From positions 312,531 to 376,530 of the forward strand of contig NZ_KQ130457.1 of assembly GCF_001046635.1 (NCBI RefSeq): 64,000 bases of DNA, in the 5' to 3' direction. A program made the position numbers and the translations under genes. The stretch's first letter is position 1; the number at the start of each line of letters is the position of its first letter. This DNA comes from Novosphingobium barchaimii LL02. GTDB lineage: Bacteria; Pseudomonadota; Alphaproteobacteria; Sphingomonadales; Sphingomonadaceae. Under the pieces are notes generated by a model that saw nothing but the letters and a program-made list of their open reading frames with translations, was not told where the DNA came from and made no database searches. Positions 1 to 8,237 of this stretch are shown piece after piece.

Positions 1-891
1 ATGTCCATTCTCATCGACAAGAATACCAAGGTCATCACCCAGGGCATGACCGGCGCGACCGGCACTTTCCACACCGAGCAGGCTCTCGCCTACGGCACGC
101 AGATGGTCGGCGGCGTCACCCCCGGCAAGGGCGGCACGACGCATATCGGTCTGCCCAACTTCAACACCGTCGCCGAAGCCAAGGCTTCGACCGGTGCGAC
201 CGCATCGTGCATTTACGTTCCGCCGCCGTTCGCCGCCGACTCGATCCTTGAGGCGATCGACGCCGAGATGGAACTGATCGTGTGCATCACCGAGGGCATT
301 CCCGTCCTCGACATGGTTCGCGTCAAGCGCGCCCTTTCGGGCTCGAAGTCGCGCCTTATCGGCCCGAACTGCCCCGGCGTCCTGACCCCCGGCGAATGCA
401 AGATCGGCATCATGCCCGGTTCGATCTTCTCCAAGGGTTCGGTCGGCGTTGTGTCGCGTTCAGGCACGCTCACCTATGAGGCGGTCTTCCAGACGACCAA
501 CGCAGGTCTGGGTCAGACCACCGCAGTCGGCATCGGCGGCGACCCGGTCAACGGCACCAACTTCATCGACGTGCTGGAACTGTTCCTGGCCGACGAAGCC
601 ACCCAGTCGATCATCATGATCGGCGAAATCGGCGGTTCGGCTGAAGAAGAAGCGGCTCAGTTCCTCAAGGACGAAGCCAAGCGCGGCCGCAAGAAGCCCA
701 TGGCAGGCTTCATCGCCGGCCGCACGGCGCCTCCGGGCCGCCGCATGGGCCACGCCGGCGCCATCGTTTCGGGCGGCCAGGGCGGCGCCGAAGACAAGAT
801 CGCAGCCATGGAAGAAGCCGGCATCAAGGTGTCGTCCTCGCCGTCGCTGCTGGGTGAGACCCTTGTGGAACGCCTGAAGGAACTCGCCTGA
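1..891 (+). CDS. sucD: Succinate--CoA ligase, alpha subunit
   Basis: This is the alpha subunit of succinyl-CoA synthetase, the TCA-cycle enzyme that converts succinyl-CoA and NDP/ADP to succinate and NTP/ATP in the cytoplasm as a complex with SucC. The protein is 296 residues, the usual family length. The N-terminal CoA-binding Rossmann domain carries [10 protein letters not shown] (15-24), and the phosphorylated histidine sits in GHAGAI at His251. The ATG is the first base of the window and the N-terminus [12 protein letters not shown] matches family starts, so the gene is probably complete, although its ribosome-binding site and the expected upstream sucC lie outside. A strong hairpin terminator follows directly. 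The identification is secure. Confidence 0.97.
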   Translation: MSILIDKNTKVITQGMTGATGTFHTEQALAYGTQMVGGVTPGKGGTTHIGLPNFNTVAEAKASTGATASCIYVPPPFAADSILEAIDAEMELIVCITEGIPVLDMVRVKRALSGSKSRLIGPNCPGVLTPGECKIGIMPGSIFSKGSVGVVSRSGTLTYEAVFQTTNAGLGQTTAVGIGGDPVNGTNFIDVLELFLADEATQSIIMIGEIGGSAEEEAAQFLKDEAKRGRKKPMAGFIAGRTAPPGRRMGHAGAIVSGGQGGAEDKIAAMEEAGIKVSSSPSLLGETLVERLKELA

Positions 892-895
892 TACG

Positions 896-931
896 AAAAG
901 GGTGCCCTCATCTAATGAGGGCACCCCTTTT
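896..931 (+). terminator. Intrinsic terminator of sucD
   Basis: A perfect stem of TGCCCTCA (903-910) and TGAGGGCA (916-923) around a 5-nt loop is extended by GGG/CCC and by an A run on the left and TTTT (928-931) on the right. The A and T tracts on both sides make it a bidirectional terminator, separating sucD from the opposing IclR gene. Confidence 0.9.
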
Positions 932-1025
932 CAAACTACGCTGCTTCGGGCACCGCCTTGGAGGCCGCAGATCAACGAGAATCCACGAATTTTCCAAGAT
1001 TTTTAAGGTTGCCCGGCCGAGCCGT

Positions 1026-1817
1026 TCACGACACGCCTCGCAGAAGATCGACTGGACCGGCCTTGTCGACATCACCCAGGTGAGCCAGCCCGTGCTTAAG
1101 CGTCGACGCCAGCGCCGTAGCGTCGATCCGCGCCGTATCCGGATATATGACACCTACTGCCAACCGATGCCTCGATCGTAGATCGGGGATGATCGCCGCG
1201 GTAACCTGAGTGCGTTTGGAAAAGCCGAACGTACCCGTTACGCAGCCCTTCTCCGACATCAAAGCCACCTCTTCGGTGACTTTCTTCAAGTCAAACCGGT
1301 CGTTCTCCAAGGCTTCAGCTTGCAGGCGCCAGAGCAGGCCATTCGAATGCGCTACAGGCAACGTCGATAACAGGAGCCTTCCTACTGCACTTGCCGATAG
1401 CAAGGCGCTTGATCCGGTTTCATGCTCCATCAGCGCTTCGTCAGGCCCATCAATCTTGTGAAACATTTGCACACGGGTGCCCACTATTCCGAACAAGCCC
1501 ACTTCACAGCGCGTAGTCTGGGCAAGTCTGTTCATATATTTATAGACTTGGCCGTCGCGAATGAAGTCTGGCTGACCGATTCGTCCGAGTTCAGCCAGCC
1601 GCGGAGTGGGGGAGTACGAGCGCGTTTCGATATCGCGGTACAGCAGCCCCATTTCGACAAGCGCCATCAGCAGTTCCGAAGTGCTCGATTGCGGGCGGCG
1701 GAATTGTCTTACGATGTCCATCACAGTGGCGCGTTCGTGGCCGGCGGCGAAGAACTCGAAGATTTCGATCACGCGCACTGCGGATTTGGCGCGACGCGGT
1801 TCGACGACAAATGTCAT
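1026..1817 (-). CDS. IclR-family transcriptional regulator
   Basis: This is a DNA-binding regulator of 263 residues, typical for IclR proteins. The winged helix-turn-helix lies at about residues 8-70 (KSAVRVIEIFEFFA, then QSSTSELLMALVEMGLL), followed by a dimerisation and effector domain with the usual RLAELGRIG linker. The ATG at 1817 was chosen because GGGAG sits 7 nt upstream; a longer reading frame to 1901 lacks a good ribosome-binding site. It points away from sucD's terminator and lies downstream of, and on the same strand as, the epoxide hydrolase gene 228 nt away. Together with the IclR gene at 12073 it is a candidate regulator of the catabolic island. The effector is unknown. Confidence 0.85.
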   Translation of the reverse strand: MTFVVEPRRAKSAVRVIEIFEFFAAGHERATVMDIVRQFRRPQSSTSELLMALVEMGLLYRDIETRSYSPTPRLAELGRIGQPDFIRDGQVYKYMNRLAQTTRCEVGLFGIVGTRVQMFHKIDGPDEALMEHETGSSALLSASAVGRLLLSTLPVAHSNGLLWRLQAEALENDRFDLKKVTEEVALMSEKGCVTGTFGFSKRTQVTAAIIPDLRSRHRLAVGVIYPDTARIDATALASTLKHGLAHLGDVDKAGPVDLLRGVS

Positions 1818-2045
1818 TATGAAACTCCCTTGCGGTGTTGCATTAATCCGATGCCGGGGCGGTCTAGTCAATGAAAATCTCCGGGGTGGTCCCCCCGGCA
1901 TCGCCCGTTCCCCCTTCGCGCAACGTGCTCATGCAGGGCCGATGAGGCCTCCGCACGGGCCAAGTATCGGCGTTCGCATCGCCTAGCCGAGTGCGGTGAA
2001 CGGCGCGACCGCACCCCGCCGAGGCAGCCTCGCCGAGGGCAGGTA

Positions 2046-3203
2046 TCAGCGAAGCGCGCGGCAGAACTTTCGGACGTCGTCCACCAACAGCGCTGGTTGT
2101 TCCAGCGCGGCAAAATGCCCCCCCTTCGCAAGCTCGTTCCAGTACACGATATTGTACATCTGCTCTGCCCACAGGCGCGGCGTGGGCCGGATTTCCGCCG
2201 GAAAGCGGGCATGTCCCGTAGGCACTTCTATCTTTTGCCATTCAGGGGTGGCAGCCCGGTCGGGGCCGATGGATTCGTAGTACAGGCGCATTGCCGAGTT
2301 GATCGTGCCGGTGACCCAGTACAGCATGATGTTTTCCAGCATGCGGTCCATGCCCAGCAGAGCCTCGACATCGCCGTCGCAGTCCGTCCATGTGCGAAAC
2401 TTCTCGATGATCCAGGCTGCGAGGCCCGCCGGCGAATCCGTCAGCCCATAGGCCAGCGTCTGCGGCTTGGTGCTCTGGATTGACTGATAGCCACTTTCCC
2501 GCTCGTCGTAATGGCGCTTCCACTGCAGGGCCGCGGTCTCCTTTTCCGTCAATCCGGCCAGGGGTTTATCGGGATCGGCGGGTTGTCCCAGGATGAAGTT
2601 CAGATGCAACCCGATCATACGATCGGGGTGGAGCATCGCCATTCTGCTCGAGATGGCGGACCCGAAGTCGCCGCCTTGTGCAAAGTAGCGGTCGTAGCCG
2701 AGTATCTCCATGATCCTGCTGTTGACGGCCGCAGCGCGCATCAAGCCAAAGCCTTTCGTCCTGGTGGGACCAGAGAAGCCGTAGCCGGGGATCGACGGAG
2801 CGACGACGTGGAACGCGTCCCGCCTGTCACCCCCGTGGGCAGCAGGGTCGCTGAGTGGTCCGATTATGTCCAGAAACTCGGCCACCGAACCCGGGAATCC
2901 ATGCGTGATGATTAGCGGCACGGCGTCCGGCTCGGGAGACCGTACGTGATAGAAATGGACATTCTCACCGTCGATCTGCGTGGTGTACTGCGCAAAGCGA
3001 TTGAATCGCGCTTCGGCCGATCGCCAGTCAAATTCGTCGCGCCAGTAGGCGCACAGCCGATCGAGGAAACCGCGCTCCGTTCCATAATCCCATCCCGCAT
3101 CGGTCAGCTGGTCCGGAAGGCGGGTCCGTTGTAATCGCGCCTTCAGGTCGTCCAGCATGCTCTGGGGTACATCGCAGCGGAACGGTTCGATGCTCTGGGT
3201 CAT
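2046..3203 (-). CDS. Epoxide hydrolase (EHN-type alpha/beta hydrolase)
   Basis: The protein is predicted to open epoxides to diols. It has 385 residues, normal for the microsomal/juvenile-hormone epoxide hydrolase type. The N-terminal EHN cap region occupies about 1-105 (including WDYGTERGFLDRLCAYWRDEF), followed by the oxyanion motif HGFPGS (101-106), the nucleophile Asp179 in GGDFGS, a lid tyrosine pair near 308-309, and the base His363 in KGGHFAALEQP. The ATG at 3203 is supported by AAGGA 6 nt upstream. It is transcribed divergently from the SnoaL-like gene, with a palindromic site in the shared promoter. Family assignment is firm; the substrate is unknown. Confidence 0.9.
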   Translation of the reverse strand: MTQSIEPFRCDVPQSMLDDLKARLQRTRLPDQLTDAGWDYGTERGFLDRLCAYWRDEFDWRSAEARFNRFAQYTTQIDGENVHFYHVRSPEPDAVPLIITHGFPGSVAEFLDIIGPLSDPAAHGGDRRDAFHVVAPSIPGYGFSGPTRTKGFGLMRAAAVNSRIMEILGYDRYFAQGGDFGSAISSRMAMLHPDRMIGLHLNFILGQPADPDKPLAGLTEKETAALQWKRHYDERESGYQSIQSTKPQTLAYGLTDSPAGLAAWIIEKFRTWTDCDGDVEALLGMDRMLENIMLYWVTGTINSAMRLYYESIGPDRAATPEWQKIEVPTGHARFPAEIRPTPRLWAEQMYNIVYWNELAKGGHFAALEQPALLVDDVRKFCRALR

Positions 3204-3308
3204 GGGGTGTCCTTCCTTGCGGTGACCCGCAAAATCGAGATGAAACCGCAACTGGCCGCAACGCAGTGGCATGCAACGGAGGGGCTGGCGCTCGGCGCGC
3301 CGAGTCGG

Positions 3309-3330
3309 TATGCACATGTGCTATTGCATA
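3309..3330. promoter_or_regulatory. Candidate operator, TATGCA-N10-TGCATA
   Basis: This perfect inverted repeat with a 10-nt spacer lies in the divergent promoter between the epoxide hydrolase (start 3203, minus) and the SnoaL-like gene (start 3389, plus). Sites with the same geometry occur at 12019 and 18600 in the same island. It is probably the binding site of one of the local IclR-type regulators; that link is inferred. Confidence 0.55.
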
Positions 3331-3388
3331 AATGCGGGCGGTCAAGGCAAGTGCCGGGCACGGCCGCAACGGGAAGAGGGAAGCGGCA

Positions 3389-3835
3389 TTGACCGACCGA
3401 TCCAATGATGTGAGCGCCATGCTGGATGAAATGGCAATCCGTCGCTTGCTCGACGAATATTGTCTCCGGCTCGAGATCAACCAGTTCGAGGACTGGCTCG
3501 ACCTGTTCACCCACGACACCGTCTACGATGTATTCCGGCAAAGCCTGCGAGGCCGGGAAGAAGTGGCCGCGATGTTGTCGCAGGCGCCGCACGGCATTCA
3601 TTTGCCAGGGGCTACCCGCATCGAACTCGGTACGGACACTGCGCAGACGGTTCAGAGCTATCTGTTCCTTTCCGCAAGCGAGGACACCTGGAATGCCGGT
3701 TGGTACCAGCGCACGGTCGTTCGGACCGGGGAGGGCTGGAAAATCGCGCACACGCGCGTCAAGATCGGCAGGCTGGGCAACCTCGCGCCGGAAGAGAAAG
3801 CGCGGATGCTCGCATTCCCGGTGCAGTTCGCCTGA
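3389..3835 (+). CDS. SnoaL/NTF2-like small enzyme or accessory protein
   Basis: This 149-residue alpha+beta cone protein of the SnoaL_4/NTF2 superfamily resembles those found beside ring-cleavage and hydroxylase genes. The visible hallmarks are LDEYCLRLEINQFEDWLDLFTHD near the start and GWYQRTVVRTGEGWKIAHTRVKIG at the C-terminus. The TTG at 3389 has AGAGGG about 8 nt upstream and is preferred to an ATG at 3332, which lacks a ribosome-binding site; ATG 3419 is another possibility. It starts the plus-strand run EthD-like, amidohydrolase, MDR, ALDH, GMC. Members include isomerases, dehydratases, cyclases and inactive subunits, so no reaction is assigned. Confidence 0.75.
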   Translation: MTDRSNDVSAMLDEMAIRRLLDEYCLRLEINQFEDWLDLFTHDTVYDVFRQSLRGREEVAAMLSQAPHGIHLPGATRIELGTDTAQTVQSYLFLSASEDTWNAGWYQRTVVRTGEGWKIAHTRVKIGRLGNLAPEEKARMLAFPVQFA

Positions 3836-3928
3836 ATTGACGCCATGTCATCGACATAAACAAGGTGGTTCGGCGACGAGCCGTCCGACTGCCGCCAAGG
3901 CAAACGAATGTGCGACAGGAGAGAATAC

Positions 3929-4255
3929 ATGCACAAGATGGTAGTCCTCGCAAAAGCGGTTGAAGGAAAAATCGAGGAGCTCCAGCGGTGGTACGATGAT
4001 CGTCACATACCCGATCTTCTCGCCGTTCCCGGATTCGTCAGTGCGGAGCGGCACCGGGTGTTTCCAGTCAAACCACTCGAAGGCATGCCGGCATGGGACT
4101 TCATGCTGATTTACGAGATAGCCGGCGATCCGATGCCGGTGCTCCAGTCCATGGGCGGCATGATGGGAACGGAACGCATGCCGGTAAGTGACGCCCTGGC
4201 AAGCACGCACACGTTGTCGCTGGTGGGCATCTCGGAGCATCATCAGGCGAACTGA
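3929..4255 (+). CDS. EthD-like dimeric alpha/beta-barrel protein
   Basis: This is a 108-residue ferredoxin-fold protein of the EthD-like dimeric alpha/beta-barrel type. The pattern is typical: an N-terminal beta strand (MVVLAKAVEG), then ELQRWYDDRHIPDLLAVPGFVSAERHRV with the conserved W-Y/H-I-P-D region, and a second half ending in the short strand TLSLVGI. The ATG at 3929 has AGGAGAG 5 nt upstream. Such proteins sit in catabolic operons as small enzymes or uncharacterised accessory factors. A second member lies at 28837 in the P450 block. No catalytic role can be read from the sequence. Confidence 0.75.
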   Translation: MHKMVVLAKAVEGKIEELQRWYDDRHIPDLLAVPGFVSAERHRVFPVKPLEGMPAWDFMLIYEIAGDPMPVLQSMGGMMGTERMPVSDALASTHTLSLVGISEHHQAN

Positions 4256-4288
4256 GAGCAGGTTCAGCCGCCTCGCTATATCTCCATG

Positions 4289-4313
4289 ATATCAAGATGA
4301 GGCATTTTGATAT
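4289..4313. promoter_or_regulatory. AT-rich inverted repeat upstream of the amidohydrolase gene
   Basis: Two 11-nt arms (4289-4299, ATATCAAGATG, and 4303-4313, CATTTTGATAT) pair with one G-T mismatch around a 3-nt loop. The site lies 33 nt after the EthD-like stop and 59 nt before the amidohydrolase start. It could be an operator or a weak intercistronic hairpin; no T tract follows, so a terminator is unlikely. Confidence 0.35.
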
Positions 4314-4372
4314 TTGATAAGAATGCGCGGTGCGCCCAAAGTCGGCGGCAGAATAGAACAAGGAATCGTCAA

Positions 4373-5527
4373 ATGGATGCTATGACCCGGGCCAACCCGA
4401 TCGTTGACGCCGATGCCCACGTTAATCCTTCGCACGACATGTGGGCCGACTATCTGTCAGAGCCGTTTCGCGAGATGGCGCCCCAGATCGAGCATGGCGA
4501 AGACTGTGACTACATCGTCTTCGAAGGGCGCCGCAGGAAGCTCAACCTGATCAGCGCGCAGGCGGGGCGTGACGGCAAGGACTTCAAGATGCACGGTCGT
4601 GCAGCGGATGCCCGCGCCGGTGGCTGGATGCCCAAGGCACGCCTGGACGACATGGATTCCGATGGCATCGATACAGCCGTGCTGTTTGGCGGCGGTCCGC
4701 TCGGCACCACCAATAACGAACTGTTCCTCGCCAGCTTCGAGGCATACAATCGCTGGCTGGCCGATTTCTGTGCCTACGCGCCGTCGCGTTTCGCCGGTGT
4801 CGGCTATGTGCCGATGCAGGACGTCGATGTGGCGATCCGGATGATGCGCGATTTCGCGGCACGCGGGCTCAAGGCCGTGAACATACCCGCTTTCCCGATG
4901 GCAAAGGTGGACGTTGCCGGCGCGACGGGCCTGGATGCGCAGACCCGCGCGCTCACCGGCGACGTCAATGGTGACCGCAGCTATGCCGATCCGGAGTTCG
5001 ACCCGTTCTGGAAGGCGGCGTGCGACCTCGGCATTCCGGTAACGATCCACCTGGGCGGACGCGCGGTGCGCTTCACCGAGCCGAAGTTCTTCCTTTCCGA
5101 CCTGCTGATGTCGAAGTTCGGGATGGGCGAACCCATCGCCATCATGATCTACGGCGGCGTATTCCAGCGCTTCCCCGACCTCAGGCTGGTTTCGGTGGAG
5201 AGCGGCGTGGGCTGGTTCGCGTTTGCGGCCAACTACATGGACGAGACCTGGGACAAGCAGCGCCACTGGGTTAACAGCGTTCTTGAACATGCGCCCAGTT
5301 ATTTCTGGGAGCGCAACATCTTCGGTTCATTCATTCATGACCGCGCCGGTATTCTGATGCGTGAACTGCCAGGCGCAGGCAACATCATGTGGTCGTCGGA
5401 CTACCCGCACTCGGAAACGACCTTCCCGCACTCGCTCGCCAAGATTGAAGAGCTTTTTGCGGGCGTTCCGGAAGACGAGAAGAACATGATCATCGGTGGA
5501 CGGGCCAAGGCGCTGTTCAATCTTTGA
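4373..5527 (+). CDS. Amidohydrolase family 2 (ACMSD-like) hydrolase or decarboxylase
   Basis: This is a metal-dependent TIM-barrel enzyme of the amidohydrolase-2 (PF04909-type) family, 385 residues long. Metal ligands expected for the family are visible: the first-strand motif DADAH (Asp14, His16), His226 in TIHLGG, and Asp343 in WSSDYPHSE near the C-terminus. ATG 4373 has AAGGA 8 nt upstream. Family members hydrolyse lactones and amides or decarboxylate aromatic acids, so in this operon a ring-cleavage product or aromatic acid is the likely substrate (inference). A nested hairpin separates it from the next gene. Confidence 0.85.
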   Translation: MDAMTRANPIVDADAHVNPSHDMWADYLSEPFREMAPQIEHGEDCDYIVFEGRRRKLNLISAQAGRDGKDFKMHGRAADARAGGWMPKARLDDMDSDGIDTAVLFGGGPLGTTNNELFLASFEAYNRWLADFCAYAPSRFAGVGYVPMQDVDVAIRMMRDFAARGLKAVNIPAFPMAKVDVAGATGLDAQTRALTGDVNGDRSYADPEFDPFWKAACDLGIPVTIHLGGRAVRFTEPKFFLSDLLMSKFGMGEPIAIMIYGGVFQRFPDLRLVSVESGVGWFAFAANYMDETWDKQRHWVNSVLEHAPSYFWERNIFGSFIHDRAGILMRELPGAGNIMWSSDYPHSETTFPHSLAKIEELFAGVPEDEKNMIIGGRAKALFNL

Positions 5528-5529
5528 TC

Positions 5530-5594
5530 GAATGCGGCAATCGACCAGGGACCGGCTGCGTTGTGCGGCCGGTCCGCGTTCTCTTGCCGCATTC
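5530..5594 (+). promoter_or_regulatory. Nested intercistronic hairpin
   Basis: The outer arms GAATGCGGCAA (5530-5540) and TTGCCGCATTC (5584-5594) pair perfectly over 11 bp, and inside them GGACCGGC (5549-5556) and GCCGGTCC (5568-5575) pair perfectly over 8 bp. The structure fills almost all of the 87-nt gap between the amidohydrolase stop and the MDR gene and ends 20 nt before its ATG. A short A run but no T tract follows. It suggests an mRNA processing or stability element, or a control on translation of the next gene. Confidence 0.5.
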
Positions 5595-5614
5595 CAGGTA
5601 AAAAAGGACAGAGG

Positions 5615-6664
5615 ATGAGTCTCGAAAACGAGGCATCAAGGCGAGTGACGCTTTCGCGCTATCCCGAAGGCCGATTGCGCGCGGACGACTTCAAGATCGA
5701 GACGGGCGCCATACCCGAGGTTGCCGAAGGCAGCTTTCTCGTCCGTAATCTGGTCGTCTCCGTCGATCCGATGCTGCGGATTTTCATCGACCGCAAACCG
5801 CTCGGCATCAGCAGCATGCCTTCGCTGCCGTTGGGTGCGACCATTCCCGGCGCGGCAGTCGGCGAGGTCGTGGAATCGCGGCATCCCGATTACCAGCCAG
5901 GCGACATCGTCGAAGGGCGCTTCGGTTGGCAGGATCATGCCGTGTCCAACGGGCAAGGCGTGAACCGGGTACCCCGGGGCCTTGGCGGGGTCGAGAATGC
6001 GCTGGGCATCGGGGGGCTCCCCGGCTTCACCGCATATATCGGGCTCGAGACGGCAGGCGGCGTCAAGCCGGGCCACACATTCCTGGTGAGCGGCGCGGCC
6101 GGTGCGGTCGGTTCCGCAGTCGGTTCGCTGATTCGTGCCAGAGGCGGCCGTGCGGTGGGGATCGTCGGCGGCGAGGACAAGCGCCGCTATCTGCTGGACG
6201 AGGTCGGCTACGACGCTGTCGCCGACCGGCTTTCGCCCGATTTCCATGCGCAACTGGCACAGGCCCTGCCCAATGGGGCCAATGTATATTTCGATAACGT
6301 CGGCGGCCCGCTGCTGGCGGAAATGATGCCTTACGTGGCGTTCGGGGGGCTCGTTCTGATCTGCGGCCTGATGTCGCAGTATCAGGACGGCGGCGCGGGC
6401 GGTGACCGCGACAACCTGCCGTCTGTGCTGCATGCGGTCATGGGCAAGGGCATACGTATCGAAAGTTTCAGCCAGTACGGCAGGGATGCCTTGCGCCCTG
6501 CGTTCGAGGCGGAGATCACCGATCTGCTGGCAAAGCGCAGTATAAAGCCCCTAGTCCATATCGTGGACGGGCTGGAACGCTTGCCACAAGCACAGATCGA
6601 TCTTTTCGAAAACAGCACGACCGGCAAGGTCGTGGTCCGCGTGGCCGAAGCCGGCGCCCGCTGA
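5615..6664 (+). CDS. NADP-dependent MDR-family oxidoreductase (prostaglandin/leukotriene reductase type)
   Basis: This 349-residue medium-chain reductase is of the zinc-independent PTGR/CurA kind, which reduces the C=C bond of alpha,beta-unsaturated carbonyl compounds with NADPH. The catalytic GroES-like N-domain contains SVDPMLRIFI and the sequence GWQDHAVSNG; the nucleotide-binding loop is VSGAAGAVGSAVG, followed by VYFDNVGGPLL, which is typical of the subfamily. No zinc-ligand cysteines are visible. ATG 5615 has AAGGA 6 nt upstream. In the operon it probably reduces an enone intermediate before or after the aldehyde dehydrogenase step; the order is inferred. Confidence 0.88.
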   Translation: MSLENEASRRVTLSRYPEGRLRADDFKIETGAIPEVAEGSFLVRNLVVSVDPMLRIFIDRKPLGISSMPSLPLGATIPGAAVGEVVESRHPDYQPGDIVEGRFGWQDHAVSNGQGVNRVPRGLGGVENALGIGGLPGFTAYIGLETAGGVKPGHTFLVSGAAGAVGSAVGSLIRARGGRAVGIVGGEDKRRYLLDEVGYDAVADRLSPDFHAQLAQALPNGANVYFDNVGGPLLAEMMPYVAFGGLVLICGLMSQYQDGGAGGDRDNLPSVLHAVMGKGIRIESFSQYGRDALRPAFEAEITDLLAKRSIKPLVHIVDGLERLPQAQIDLFENSTTGKVVVRVAEAGAR

Positions 6665-6692
6665 ACGAAGCGGAATTAACGGAGTGAATAAT

Positions 6693-8189
6693 ATGGCAAC
6701 GCTCGCACCAGAAGCTGCGGTATCATGGCTTCCGACCAAGCTGCTTGTCGCAGGGCAGCTGGCGGCAGGTGAGGGCCCGGAAATGACGGTGCGCAATCCG
6801 TCGTCGGGTGAAGTCACCGCATCGTTCCCAGGCGCGTCGCTCGCGCAGTTCCATAGCGCGATCGCCGCGGCCCGTGCCGCCGCCGACAAGGGCGAATGGG
6901 CGAACACGCCGCTGGTGCGGCGCGTTGCGAAATTGCGGGCGTTGCTGGATCTCATGGTCGCCCGCAGCGATGATCTGCGTTCGCTGATCGTCACCGAGAC
7001 CGGCATACCCATCAAGTCCTTCGCGCTGGAGGCGCAGGTAGGCTCTCCGCTCAAGCAGATGGAGGTCATGCTGGACCTCTGCCTCAAGCTGCCCGAGCTG
7101 GAAGAAAACCCCATCTCGCTCGATGAGCGGATCAACGCACAGGGGGGCTTCGTCCAGAGCATCCGCCGCTATGTTCCGGTCGGCGTCGTGGCGGCGATTT
7201 CGGCATACAATTTCCCGCTGCACATCAACTTGTGGAAACTGATGCCGGCGCTTGCCACCGGTAACAGCGTGATCCTGCGGCCCAGTCCCCTCACGCCGTT
7301 CAGTGCCTTCGCGCTTGCCGAGATCGTCGCGCAGGCCGGTTTGCCCGAGGGAGTCGTCAGCATTCTCGCCGAAGCCGGTGCGGAAGGTGCGCAATTGCTC
7401 ACCACCGATCCGCGCATCAATATGGTCAGCTTCACAGGCTCGACCGAGGTCGGGGGCATCGTGGCCGGCCAGGCCGCGCCGTCCATGAAGCGCCTTCAAC
7501 TGGAGCTGGGCGGAAAATCGGCGCAGATCTATCTTCCCGATCGGGTCGAAGCGGCGGCGACTGCGGCGATCGGTGTATGTATGGCGCACGCCGGACAGGG
7601 CTGCGTTCTGGGAACGCGCATTTTCGTGCCGCAAGAGCGCAAGGCCGAAGTCCTCCAGGCCATGAAGGCCAGCCTTGCCTATGCCGTCATCGGCGATTCC
7701 ACCGACCCGGCAACCACGATGGGTCCCGTCATCAGCGAAAGCCAGGTGAACCGCTGCGCGCGGTACGTCGAACTGGCCGTGGCGGCAGGTGCGTCCGTGG
7801 TCGCGGGCGGCAAGCGCGCGGACCGTCCGGGCTATTTCTTCGAACCGACGATCCTTGACGTTCCCGACAATTCGAACCCGGCCGCGCAGGATGAAATCTT
7901 TGGACCGGTCGTCGCGGTGATCGGGTATCGCGATGTCGACCATGCCGTCGAGATGGCGAACGATTCCCCGCTTGGGCTTTCGGGGTACGTCTACGGCAAG
8001 GATGCCCGCCAGGCGCTGGACGTCGCAAAGCGGATTCATACCGGCACGATCAACGTGAATGCCTTCTTCGCCAGCGCCAATTCGTCTTCCGGGGGGCACA
8101 AGATGAGCGGTATCGGCCGTGAACGCGGTGTCGAAGGTATCCGCGCGTTCCAGGACGTTCAGGTGATGAACCTGGGTTCCGCCACCTGA
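6693..8189 (+). CDS. NAD(P)-dependent aldehyde dehydrogenase
   Basis: This 498-residue ALDH-superfamily enzyme oxidises aldehydes to acids. The general base Glu271 lies in QLELGGKSAQ and the catalytic nucleophile Cys304 in AGQGCVLGTR; the cofactor turn is FTGSTEVGG, and EIFGPVVAV is near the C-terminus. The usual cofactor-binding lysine in the KPSE motif is an arginine here (ILRPSPLTP), an uncommon substitution. ATG 6693 has GGAG 8 nt upstream; a GTG at 6684 overlaps that ribosome-binding site and is less likely. Next to the GMC enzyme, it fits sequential oxidation of an alcohol to a carboxylate. Confidence 0.93.
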   Translation: MATLAPEAAVSWLPTKLLVAGQLAAGEGPEMTVRNPSSGEVTASFPGASLAQFHSAIAAARAAADKGEWANTPLVRRVAKLRALLDLMVARSDDLRSLIVTETGIPIKSFALEAQVGSPLKQMEVMLDLCLKLPELEENPISLDERINAQGGFVQSIRRYVPVGVVAAISAYNFPLHINLWKLMPALATGNSVILRPSPLTPFSAFALAEIVAQAGLPEGVVSILAEAGAEGAQLLTTDPRINMVSFTGSTEVGGIVAGQAAPSMKRLQLELGGKSAQIYLPDRVEAAATAAIGVCMAHAGQGCVLGTRIFVPQERKAEVLQAMKASLAYAVIGDSTDPATTMGPVISESQVNRCARYVELAVAAGASVVAGGKRADRPGYFFEPTILDVPDNSNPAAQDEIFGPVVAVIGYRDVDHAVEMANDSPLGLSGYVYGKDARQALDVAKRIHTGTINVNAFFASANSSSGGHKMSGIGRERGVEGIRAFQDVQVMNLGSAT

Positions 8190-8237
8190 GCGCCACTGCC
8201 GTATACACGTAGCCGGAAAGAACTGGGCGGAATTGCC

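Noticed and set aside
1831-1856. Possible fourth TGCA operator near the first IclR gene
   Set aside because: The spacing is 9 nt and the right arm is TGCC, so it does not fit the pattern of the other three sites.
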